A stretch of 44,656 nucleotides of DNA, from assembly GCA_018712945.1 (NCBI GenBank), contig DVFZ01000106.1:1-44656 (forward strand), in the 5' to 3' direction. This DNA is from Candidatus Pullichristensenella stercorigallinarum. GTDB lineage: Bacteria > Bacillota > Clostridia > Christensenellales > Aristaeellaceae. The notes beneath the pieces were generated by a model. The model ran no database searches. It was not told where the DNA came from and was given only the letters and a program-made list of their open reading frames with translations. Made by a program: the position numbers and the translations under genes. Below are positions 16,204 to 23,144 of the stretch, one piece after another (positions within the stretch are counted from its first letter, which is position 1; the number at the start of each line of letters is the position of its first letter).

Positions 16204-16485
16204 TCAGTTCGCGTTGACATAGCGCACTTCACCAGGCATAATCAGCCCCAGTTCATCCCGCGCAGCCCGCTCAATGTACTCGTCGGTCTGGGCGAAATTG
16301 ATTTCATCCTGCAACGTGCCAATTTCGCGCACGAGCTGGTCGCGCTGCGCTTCCAGCGCCGCGACTTCGGCAGCCGCCGCATCCAAACGGTTGCGCGCCA
16401 CCAGGAAACTCACGGAAAACACCAATGCCGCCGTCAGGGACAACATCAGCCAAAAACGGGGTTTGATATGATATTTGCCGACCAT
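16204..16485 (-). CDS. divIC: DivIC/FtsB-like septum formation initiator
   Basis: A 93-residue bitopic membrane protein of the divisome, which in Bacillus forms a complex with FtsL and DivIB. A short cytoplasmic N-terminus (MVGKYHIKPR) is followed by one transmembrane helix (residues about 12-30), then a coiled coil (34-66, AAEVAALEAQRDQLVREIGT) and the C-terminal YIERAARDELGLIMPGEV typical of the family. The ATG at 16485 has GGAGGG upstream. It is the last gene of the yabP-yabQ-divIC group, the order known from B. subtilis, 59 bp after yabQ. Confidence 0.92.
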   Translation of the reverse strand: MVGKYHIKPRFWLMLSLTAALVFSVSFLVARNRLDAAAAEVAALEAQRDQLVREIGTLQDEINFAQTDEYIERAARDELGLIMPGEVRYVNAN

Positions 16486-16544
16486 ACGCTTCCCTCCATC
16501 CCGAACATATCGTTAACAATTCGACATGCAGGGCCGCATTCCTT

Positions 16545-16913
16545 TTAACGAAAAATGACTTTAATAAGACGAAATTTTGCGATACGGCGCAATATTCGTC
16601 GAATAATATGCCCAAGACGCGCGCAGAGCGCCCTGCCGGCGCGATGCAGGCCCAGCGCGTAAAGGGCAAGGCCCGCGCCCGCGCCCAGAAAGGCGTACAG
16701 GCGCGCTTCACCATAGTTGGCAAAGGTGAGCATGCCGCCCAGTACGACGGCCGACAGCGCGCCGAAGGCCAGGTCCGCGGCCAGGGAAATCAGCGTGCCC
16801 GCCTGCAAAAGCCGCCGCACCAGCGCCAGCAGCCCGTAGATACAGCCGACCAGCACGCCCGCGACCATCATCGCCGCGAACACGCGCCATTGGCCTATGG
16901 TGGAAAACAGCAT
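16545..16913 (-). CDS. yabQ: Spore cortex biosynthesis protein YabQ
   Basis: A 122-residue membrane protein with three to four hydrophobic segments and a basic C-terminus (RIIRRILRRIAKFRL in essence). The sequence is poorly conserved in general, but its size, topology and position between yabP and divIC identify it as YabQ, needed for spore cortex formation in B. subtilis. The ATG at 16913 is preceded by AGGGG, and the yabP stop is 9 bp upstream, so the two are co-translated neighbours. The identification leans on context. Confidence 0.82.
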   Translation of the reverse strand: MLFSTIGQWRVFAAMMVAGVLVGCIYGLLALVRRLLQAGTLISLAADLAFGALSAVVLGGMLTFANYGEARLYAFLGAGAGLALYALGLHRAGRALCARLGHIIRRILRRIAKFRLIKVIFR

Positions 16914-16922
16914 GGCGCGCCC

Positions 16923-17201
16923 CTAGCGGAACAGGCGGCTGAGCACGCCGCCCTCGCGCCGCGGCCGGCCGGAATACTCTATGGAAGCGATTTCGCCCTC
17001 AATGACGAGTTGGCCGTCCTTGAGGTTCAGGTTCTCCACGTGCAGTCCCTCGCCGGTGACGGTCATTTGCCCGGCGTCGGTCAAGAGCACCACAAGCTGC
17101 TCGTTGAAGCAGTCTACGTCGGAAACGCCGGTGATTACGGCGCGCTCGCGCCCGGTGAGGTTGAGCGTGTGGCGGATGGCGGCGGCGGTCTGCTGCTGCA
17201 T
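16923..17201 (-). CDS. yabP: Sporulation protein YabP
   Basis: A 92-residue beta-rich protein of the YabP/YqfC family. The conserved lines are visible: HTLNLTGRERAVITGVSDVDCFNE, then LLTDAGQMTVTGEGLHVENLNLKDG and VIEGEIASIEYSGR. It has a role in spore formation in B. subtilis. I chose the ATG at 17201, with AGAGGGGG upstream; the frame is open for another 88 codons, but those overlap the peptidase gene and look non-coding. It begins 52 bp after the M1-like peptidase gene and is followed by yabQ. Confidence 0.92.
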   Translation of the reverse strand: MQQQTAAAIRHTLNLTGRERAVITGVSDVDCFNEQLVVLLTDAGQMTVTGEGLHVENLNLKDGQLVIEGEIASIEYSGRPRREGGVLSRLFR

Positions 17202-17253
17202 GGAAAGGCCCCCTCTCACGCCCATTGTATGCGCGCGCCGGGCGGATATGCGC

Positions 17254-18756
17254 TCAGGCCGTCTCCCGCGCGGCGCGCAGGTAGGCCGTGAGCAGGGCCT
17301 GCACATCCTTGTTTTCCCCGGCATATGGCCCGAATACGGCAAGAAAATCCTGCGTGGCCGCTTCCTTGAAGGCAAAGGCGGCGTAGTATTCGTGCATGGC
17401 CGCGCCGAAGGCCTCCTGGCCCAGGGCCTGCTCCAGCCGGTAGAGGAAGGCCGCGCCGCGCTCATATACGGCGGGGGTATAATCGCCCTTCAATTCCCCG
17501 TAAGAACAGTCAACGCAAAGGTCGGAAACGTTCTCCGACTCGTTCACGGCCTTTGCAAAGGCGTCCATTTGCGCCGCGATGTCACTTTCGTCTTTCCCGA
17601 CGGCGCGCCAATACACCTGCTCGCTGTAGGCCGCAAAGCTCTCGTCCAACCAGGCCTCGCGGTACTGGTTGTTGCCTACCACGGCATAAAACCACTGATG
17701 CGCAATTTCGTGCGCCACCGTGCCGGCCAATTTTTCTTCCCATTCGGCGCGTTCCGCCGCGTCCACATCGCCGCCAAGGAACCAACTGTACATCTGGCTG
17801 ATGCGCACCAGCCCCGGCGCTTCCATACCGCCGAATTCGTAGTTGGATTCCACAATGTCCAATTCGGCGTAGGGGTATGGCCCGTAGGCGGCCGTAAACG
17901 CCTCCAGCGCTTTCTGCGCGACGAGCAGGGAGCGTTCGCCCTGAAGGCGGTGGGTTTCGTCGCCGCGGGCGTAGTAGCTGTTGACGGCCACGCCGCCCGC
18001 ATCGGCGCTGACCGCGTCCAGCTCGTTGCTTATGACGATGGTCACGTCCCGCATGCGTTCCGCGCGGATGCGCCACTGTCCCGGCGCTTCCTCCGTCTCC
18101 TCGCCGCTGGCGGCCACGGTATCGCCCTCCGGTACGCGCAGGCGGATGTCGTAATCGGCGCAGCGGGAATAGAAACACTCGCCGTCCACGATATAGGGGT
18201 CGGCGACCCATTCGCCGTTTTCGTAGACGGCCAGCATGGGATAGAACTGCGCCAACTCGAACGTGCGCCCCTCCCCGCTTTCGGCGTTCAGCGGGAAATA
18301 GCCGCAGCGCAGGCCGCCTTCGGGAAGATCCGCCGCATAGGAAAGCGCGATTTCGCAGCTTTCACCGCTGGCGAGGGGCGTTTTGAGCGCCACATGGACG
18401 ATGGAGGCGTCCGCCGCATCCACACGCACATCCAGCGCCGCGCCCGCGCAGGAGGCGGAGAGAATGCCGCTTTGCAAATCCAGCGCTTCGTCCGTGCGCG
18501 TGCGCGCCTCGGCGATGACGCTGGCCATGAAGTCCCGGAAGCAGAGCTCTTCCCAGGGGTCGGTGCTGTCGTTGGTCACGGTGACGCGCATTTCGACGCC
18601 CAGGGAGGCGCTTTGCGCGTCCAGCCATACGTCCATGGCGTAGGAAAGATCCGTTTCGCCCTCGGCGCGGGCGGGGATCAGGAAAAACAGCGCCGCGAAG
18701 AGAAACAGCGCCGCGCCGAAAAGGGCGCGCCGGGCGGAAAAACGAGGGGTATACAT
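17254..18756 (-). CDS. Exported M1-family-like metallopeptidase
   Basis: A 500-residue exported zinc peptidase. The signal peptide or anchor covers residues 1-31 (RRALFGAALFLFAALFFLIPARA). A beta-rich N-terminal half follows, then a gluzincin catalytic domain with H-E-I-A-H at 349-353 and the third zinc ligand Glu372 in WLDES, the HExxH-x18-E spacing of M1 aminopeptidases. The exopeptidase GxMEN motif is GGMEAPG, so the usual Asn is replaced, and substrate handling may differ from classical aminopeptidases. The ATG at 18756 has GGAAGGTGAT upstream. It lies directly upstream of yabP on the same strand and could be co-expressed with the sporulation genes. It diverges from the FAD enzyme. Confidence 0.88.
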   Translation of the reverse strand: MYTPRFSARRALFGAALFLFAALFFLIPARAEGETDLSYAMDVWLDAQSASLGVEMRVTVTNDSTDPWEELCFRDFMASVIAEARTRTDEALDLQSGILSASCAGAALDVRVDAADASIVHVALKTPLASGESCEIALSYAADLPEGGLRCGYFPLNAESGEGRTFELAQFYPMLAVYENGEWVADPYIVDGECFYSRCADYDIRLRVPEGDTVAASGEETEEAPGQWRIRAERMRDVTIVISNELDAVSADAGGVAVNSYYARGDETHRLQGERSLLVAQKALEAFTAAYGPYPYAELDIVESNYEFGGMEAPGLVRISQMYSWFLGGDVDAAERAEWEEKLAGTVAHEIAHQWFYAVVGNNQYREAWLDESFAAYSEQVYWRAVGKDESDIAAQMDAFAKAVNESENVSDLCVDCSYGELKGDYTPAVYERGAAFLYRLEQALGQEAFGAAMHEYYAAFAFKEAATQDFLAVFGPYAGENKDVQALLTAYLRAARETA

Positions 18757-18825
18757 GGGAATCACCTTCCTTTCGTGTCTGTACGCATGACGCGCCGCGG
18801 CCTGCAAAGGTTGGCGGGCATGCGA

Positions 18826-18843
18826 GGATTTTCGCAAAAATCC
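18826..18843. promoter_or_regulatory. Inverted repeat in the divergent promoter region
   Basis: GGATTTT-CGCA-AAAATCC, a perfect 7-bp dyad, ends 7 bp before the -35 of the FAD enzyme gene and lies about 70 bp upstream of the peptidase start. Its location suits an operator for one or both genes; no regulator is implied. Confidence 0.35.
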
Positions 18844-18850
18844 GCCGCGC

Positions 18851-18879
18851 TTGACTTCGCCGGGCGCATCTGTTATAAT
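18851..18879 (+). promoter_or_regulatory. Sigma-A promoter of the COG2509 gene
   Basis: The -35 is TTGACT (18851-18856), the spacer 17 bp and the -10 TATAAT (18874-18879). The leader is about 75 nt. Confidence 0.85.
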
Positions 18880-18961
18880 CTGCACTGTCAACGAATGTAC
18901 AGGGCCATCCCCGCCGCGAGCCGGGAATGGCGCTTTGCTGTGCCATAAAGGAGGTCTCCCC

Positions 18962-20380
18962 ATGTCCCACACCTATGACGTCATCGTCGTCGGCGCCGGC
19001 CCGGCCGGCATCTTCACCGCCCTGGAACTCACCGAAAAAATGCCCGAAGCCCGGATGCTGCTCATTGATTCCGGCCTGCATATCGACCATCGAACCTGCC
19101 CGGCGCGCAAGCTGCACCGCTGCGTACACTGCAACCCCTGCAACATCATGAGTGGTTGGGCGGGCGCGGGCGCTTTTTCCGACGGTAAGCTCTCCCTTTC
19201 CGAAGAGGTGGGCGGCCACATCGTCGATTACCTGCCCCGGCAGGAGGTGCGCGATTTGATCGCCTACGCCGATTCCATCTACCTTCGCCATGGCGCGCCC
19301 ACGCAGGTGCATGGCCTCAACGACCCCAAGGTGGACGAGATCATGTACGAGTGCTCGCGCTACAACATCCAGCTCATCGCCTGCCCGGTGCGCCACCTGG
19401 GCACCGAGCACGCTTTCGACGTGCTGCGCGATATGTACAACACCCTCGAGGCGCGACCCGGCTTTGAGTTCCGCGAGCGCACCACCGCCGAGGGGTTGTT
19501 GGTGGAAGATGGCCGCGTGGCCGGCGTATACATGTCCGGCCCGGACGGCAACCGCGTGCTCGAGCGCGCCCGCTACGTGGTGGCGGCCCCCGGGCGCGGC
19601 GGCGCGGCCTGGCTTTCACAGATGGCGAAGGAGAACAACATCGAGACGCATAACAACGAAGTGGACATCGGCGTGCGCGTGGAGGTGCCCAATTCGGTGA
19701 TGGATCATCTCACCGAGCATCTCTACGAGGCCAAGATGGTCTACTATTCCGATACGTTTGAAAACAAGGTGCGCACATTCTGCATGAATCCCGGCGGGCT
19801 GGTCAGCGAGGAACACTACGAGGGCGGCCTGGCCGTGGTCAACGGCCACAGCTATGCCGACAAGAAACTGCGCACGCGCAATACCAACTTTGCCATGCTG
19901 GTGTCCACGCGCTTTACCGAGCCGTTCAACCAGCCCATCGAGTACGGCCGCTACATCGCCCAGCTCGGCAACATGCTCACCGGCGGCGGCGTGATGGTGC
20001 AGCGCCTGGGCGATTTGCTCAAGGGCCGGCGCACGGACGCCTCGCGGCTGAAAAAGTCCACCACCATCCCCACGCTGGAGACCGCCGTGCCCGGCGACCT
20101 TTCCTTCGTGCTGCCACACCGGCACCTGACCAGCATCATCGAAGCCATGCGCGCTTTCGACCACGTGGCTCCGGGGCTGTATTCGCAAAACACACTGCTT
20201 TACGGCGTGGAAGTGAAGTTCTATTCCTCCAAGCTGTCTGTGGGCGAGCGCTTTGAAACCGCCCTGCCCGGTTTCTACGCCATCGGTGATGGCGCGGGCG
20301 TCACCCGCGGGCTGATGCAAGCTTCCGTCACCGGCGTGGTGGTGGCGCGCGACATCATCAACCGCCTGGGCGCAATGTAG
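18962..20380 (+). CDS. FAD-dependent dehydrogenase, COG2509 type
   Basis: A 472-residue flavoprotein of uncharacterised function. The N-terminal dinucleotide-binding motif is GAGPAGIFTALEL (from residue 11). A cysteine-rich stretch follows (Cys46, Cys54, Cys57, Cys60; CVHCNPCN), leading into SGWAGAGAFSDGKL, the signature of this family. The C-terminal GFYAIGDGAGVTRGLMQAS is the second FAD-contacting motif. The cysteines may bind a metal or an Fe-S cluster, which is inference. The ATG at 18962 has a perfect AAAGGAGGT upstream and a strong promoter. It is a single-gene transcript ended by a 19-bp hairpin. Confidence 0.88.
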   Translation: MSHTYDVIVVGAGPAGIFTALELTEKMPEARMLLIDSGLHIDHRTCPARKLHRCVHCNPCNIMSGWAGAGAFSDGKLSLSEEVGGHIVDYLPRQEVRDLIAYADSIYLRHGAPTQVHGLNDPKVDEIMYECSRYNIQLIACPVRHLGTEHAFDVLRDMYNTLEARPGFEFRERTTAEGLLVEDGRVAGVYMSGPDGNRVLERARYVVAAPGRGGAAWLSQMAKENNIETHNNEVDIGVRVEVPNSVMDHLTEHLYEAKMVYYSDTFENKVRTFCMNPGGLVSEEHYEGGLAVVNGHSYADKKLRTRNTNFAMLVSTRFTEPFNQPIEYGRYIAQLGNMLTGGGVMVQRLGDLLKGRRTDASRLKKSTTIPTLETAVPGDLSFVLPHRHLTSIIEAMRAFDHVAPGLYSQNTLLYGVEVKFYSSKLSVGERFETALPGFYAIGDGAGVTRGLMQASVTGVVVARDIINRLGAM

Positions 20381-20383
20381 ATT

Positions 20384-20429
20384 GCACAACAAGACCGGCC
20401 CCTCCGCTGTGGGGCCGGTTTTGTTGTGC
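20384..20429. terminator. Long terminator hairpin after the COG2509 gene
   Basis: A 19-bp stem (20384-20402 with 20411-20429, one G-T pair) around a short loop. It contains TTTTGTTGT within the 3' arm and lies 3 bp after the stop codon. Confidence 0.8.
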
Positions 20430-20442
20430 AGCGCCCCCCGCT

Positions 20443-20574
20443 TGGAGCGGGAGCCCGGAGAGTTTATACTTTTCCAACAAACGGGAGACATACTGGGAGA
20501 AGCCTGACGCAAAGAGCCGCTTTGAGCAGTATTTAGAGGAACTGGCGCAAGAGCCGGCAATGCAGGGCGCGTGA
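20443..20574 (+). pseudogene. 3' fragment of an unknown gene
   Basis: An open frame of 43 codons without a start codon or ribosome binding site reads as protein-like: PESLYFSNKRETYWEKPDAK, then RFEQYLEELAQEPAM, then stop at 20572-20574. It begins directly after the terminator hairpin. The sequence suggests the surviving C-terminus of a gene whose 5' part was lost by rearrangement. No family recognised. Confidence 0.4.
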
Positions 20575-20635
20575 ACGCCGCCTGGATTATGCCCTTATAG
20601 GGCTTCGTCAAATCACCGGTTTGGCTGGTGGCCAT

Positions 20636-21526
20636 TTATCCCCGGTTCGTTTCCCGCAATACCCGATACAGGTTCAGCCCGGCGATCTTTTCAATCTGTG
20701 TTTGCGTGTAGCCGTGCTTTTGAAGCGCTTCGAGCAGCTTCGGGAAATCTGCGGGGGAGGCCAGGCTTTCGGGATGCCTGGAAATGCCGTCGAAATCCGA
20801 GCCGAACCCCACGCAGTTTTCTCCGCCCAGAGCCATCATTTCATCAATATGGCGCACCACGTCGTCGATGCCCGCCTGTCCGCTTTCGCACAGGAAGCCG
20901 GGATAGAAGTTCATGCCGATGAAGCCGCCGCGCGCAAAAATTGCTTTTGCCTGTTCGCGCGTCAGGTTGCGCGCTGCGCCGCACAGCCAGCGGCAGTTGG
21001 AATGGCTGGCCACCGGGGGCAGGGCCGAATGCTCGCACACATCCCAGAACCCGGCTTCGTTCAAGTGCGAAACGTCCGCCAGGATGCGCAAGCGGCCCAT
21101 TTCGCGCAGGAAGTCCTTTCCACGGGGCTTGAGGCCGGCCGTCTCCCCGCCCAGCGCCGGATAACCCAGTTCGTTTTCAAAGTTCCACGTCAAGCCCAGC
21201 ATGCGCAGGCGTACCTCCCGGTCCAGCGCCCGCAGGTTTTCTACCTCGCCCTCAAACAGTTCGCCGCCTTCGATGGTGACGGCCGCGTGCGGCGCGCGGG
21301 GCGGCGTTTCGGGCAAGTCGCCCGTCAGAACCGGCACACCGAAGGAACGCAGGGCCTGGAGCGCTGGGGCAACGCGGTGAAAACCGCGGTGCTCATCTTC
21401 GCCGGCGAATATGGCCAGCGCCTGCACGCCTACGCCGCCCAAGCGCAGGCTTTGAGCCGTCACCGACCGCTCCTGTCCCAGCGTCATGCGCAAAAGCGCG
21501 TCGCAATGCGCATCCGCTACAAACAT
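20636..21526 (-). CDS. Membrane dipeptidase (peptidase M19)
   Basis: A 296-residue zinc dipeptidase of the renal-dipeptidase family. The first metal motif is DAHCD (His7, Asp9). LADVSHLNEAGFWDV and PVASHSNCRWLCGAARNLT carry the later zinc histidines, and GFGSDFDGI is a conserved family motif. These enzymes split dipeptides, including D-amino-acid ones, and occur in bacteria as cytoplasmic proteins; no signal peptide is seen here. The ATG at 21526 has GGAGGTGG upstream; extra upstream codons are open but unlikely. The promoter is so close (TATAAT 20 nt upstream) that the leader would hold little more than the ribosome binding site. Confidence 0.92.
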   Translation of the reverse strand: MFVADAHCDALLRMTLGQERSVTAQSLRLGGVGVQALAIFAGEDEHRGFHRVAPALQALRSFGVPVLTGDLPETPPRAPHAAVTIEGGELFEGEVENLRALDREVRLRMLGLTWNFENELGYPALGGETAGLKPRGKDFLREMGRLRILADVSHLNEAGFWDVCEHSALPPVASHSNCRWLCGAARNLTREQAKAIFARGGFIGMNFYPGFLCESGQAGIDDVVRHIDEMMALGGENCVGFGSDFDGISRHPESLASPADFPKLLEALQKHGYTQTQIEKIAGLNLYRVLRETNRG

Positions 21527-21545
21527 GCAAACCACCTCCGGAGCG

Positions 21546-21574
21546 ATTATACGCCGGTTGTGCAATGCGCGCAA
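21546..21574 (-). promoter_or_regulatory. Sigma-A promoter of the M19 dipeptidase gene
   Basis: On the minus strand the -35 is TTGCGC (21574-21569), the spacer 17 bp and the -10 TATAAT (21551-21546). It predicts an unusually short leader of about 13 nt. Confidence 0.6.
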
Positions 21575-21782
21575 GTATGGCAAAACCGAAGCAAATATTA
21601 CTTTTTCGTGAAAACCGCATCGTCAAAAACCGTTTTTCAGGGTGCTTGGACACGTCAAAAAGAGCCGGTTTCACCCGTCAATGTTGAAAAGTTGGCCGAA
21701 TACGGATTTGTAGAAAAACAGTCATATACATATTGTTTGTGTAAATTATGAATTTTTCAGGGAATCCAGATGCAATTTGCGC

Positions 21783-21811
21783 TTGCAAACCAGCCATGCT
21801 TCTGCTATAAT
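21783..21811 (+). promoter_or_regulatory. Sigma-A promoter of the ABC importer operon
   Basis: The -35 is TTGCAA (21783-21788), the spacer 17 bp and the -10 TATAAT (21806-21811). Transcription would start near 21818, giving a leader of about 87 nt. Confidence 0.8.
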
Positions 21812-21850
21812 ATATCCATTACCCGTTCACATTTGTTCCGGTTTCTTTAA

Positions 21851-21881
21851 GCCCTGACGGGGCAAGCCCGTTGATATAGGG
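21851..21881 (+). promoter_or_regulatory. Structured leader element of the ABC importer mRNA
   Basis: ACGGG (21857-21861) pairs with CCCGT (21867-21871) around GCAAG, enclosed by CCCT (21852-21855) with AGGG (21878-21881). GCCC (21851-21854) could instead pair with GGGC (21860-21863), so two exclusive folds are possible. It ends about 10 nt before the AAGGGGG ribosome binding site. It does not match riboswitch classes I know. Confidence 0.35.
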
Positions 21882-21904
21882 AAAACTTTGTAAGGGGGAT
21901 TATC

Positions 21905-23065
21905 ATGAAGAAACTGCTTTGCATGCTCCTGGCGCTGACGGTTGCGCTGGTCGCTTTCGCCGGCCTCGCTTCCGCCGAGGAAGAAGGCACCTGGAAGATC
22001 GCCATCCTCACCGGTACCACCTCGCAGGGCGAGGAGGAGTTCCGCGCCGCGGAAGCCCTCAAGGAGCAGTATCCCGACAACGTCATCACCGATACTTATC
22101 CGGATCAGTTCATGGCTGAGCAGGAAACCACCATTTCCAAGCTGGTCGCCTTTGCCAGCGATCCTGACGTGAAGGCCATCGTGATGTGCCAGGCCGTGCC
22201 GGGCGCCATCGCCGCTTTCAACCGCATCCGTGAGATGGGCCGTGACGACATCCTGCTCATCGCCGGCGTGCCGCAGGAAGACCCGGCCGACATCTCCGCC
22301 GCCGCGGACGTCGTCATGTATGCCGACGAAATCAAGCAGGGCGATTCCATTATGGAAACCTGCGCCAACTGGGGCATCGAGGTGTTCGTCCACTACTCCT
22401 TCCCGCGCCACATGGCCATGGAGCTGATTGTCGGCCGCTACAACCTGTTGCAGGAGAACGCCGAGGCGCTGGGTATTCAGTTTGAACCCGTGACCGCGCC
22501 CGACCCGACTGCCGAGGCCGGCGCTACCGCTTCCCAGCAGTTCATCCTCGAGGATGTGCCGCAGCAGCTGGCCAAGTTCGAGGGCAAGAAGGTTGCTTTC
22601 TTCACCACCAACTGCGGCATGCAGGAAGCCCTGCAGACGGCCGTGCTCGACGAGCCGAACGCCTACTATCCGCAGCCCTGCTGCCCGAGCCCGTACCATG
22701 CCTTCCCGGCCACCCTGGGCCTGGAGTTTGAAATCGGTGCGGACGACGAGGCCGCCCTGCAGGCGATTGCCGCCGCCCTGGCCGAGCACGACGCCGTGGG
22801 CCGTTTCTCCACCTGGCCGCATCCTGTGAACATGGCCATCGTCAACATCGGCTTTGAGTATGCCAAGGCCTGGATCGAAGGCACCGTTACCGAGCGCAAC
22901 GATTCCGAGGCTCTCAACGCCCTGTTTAACGAGGTTTACGGCGAAGGCGTGGCCACCATTGAGAACTACACCAATGCTGACGGCGAGACCTTCGACAACT
23001 ACTACACCGTGATGCTCACTCCCGTGGACTTCAACGACTATCTCGTCGAGGATACCGCGGCCTAA
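21905..23065 (+). CDS. DUF3798 solute-binding protein of an ABC importer
   Basis: A 386-residue exported protein, first gene of a four-gene importer operon. The signal peptide is MKKLLCMLLALTVALVAFAG followed by LASA, with likely cleavage after Ala24. There is no lipobox cysteine at the cleavage site, unlike most Firmicute binding proteins. The mature part looks like a type I periplasmic-binding fold (WKIAILTGTTSQGEEEFRAAE, KAIVMCQAVPGAIAAFNRIR, HYSFPRHMAMELI) and resembles the DUF3798 family, whose ligand is unknown to me. Several cysteines occur, including a CC pair in PQPCCPSPY. The ATG at 21905 has AAGGGGG upstream. A hairpin after the stop may let this gene be expressed above the others. 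Confidence 0.85.
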   Translation: MKKLLCMLLALTVALVAFAGLASAEEEGTWKIAILTGTTSQGEEEFRAAEALKEQYPDNVITDTYPDQFMAEQETTISKLVAFASDPDVKAIVMCQAVPGAIAAFNRIREMGRDDILLIAGVPQEDPADISAAADVVMYADEIKQGDSIMETCANWGIEVFVHYSFPRHMAMELIVGRYNLLQENAEALGIQFEPVTAPDPTAEAGATASQQFILEDVPQQLAKFEGKKVAFFTTNCGMQEALQTAVLDEPNAYYPQPCCPSPYHAFPATLGLEFEIGADDEAALQAIAAALAEHDAVGRFSTWPHPVNMAIVNIGFEYAKAWIEGTVTERNDSEALNALFNEVYGEGVATIENYTNADGETFDNYYTVMLTPVDFNDYLVEDTAA

Positions 23066-23086
23066 GAAACATTCCCGGGTAGAAAG

Positions 23087-23116
23087 CGGCCCGCCTCTTT
23101 TCGGGGAGGCGGGCCG
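23087..23116 (+). terminator. Intercistronic hairpin after the binding-protein gene
   Basis: An 11-bp stem, CGGCCCGCCTC with GAGGCGGGCCG, and loop TTTTCGGG, not followed by a U-tract. In importer operons such hairpins commonly protect the upstream mRNA or cause partial termination, raising binding-protein levels. Confidence 0.6.
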
Positions 23117-23144
23117 ATTCCCCGTCTAAAGGGAGGAACACGCA

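Larger units (their letters stand above)
21527..21904. other. Divergent intergenic region before the ABC importer
   Basis: It contains the dipeptidase promoter, then about 200 bp of AT-rich DNA without a convincing gene, and then the importer promoter (21783-21811) and its leader. Nothing else is supported. Confidence 0.55.

Noticed and set aside
21812..21904. A purine riboswitch upstream of the importer, as often seen before nucleoside transporters
   Set aside because: The conserved three-way junction and loop sequences of purine riboswitches are absent.
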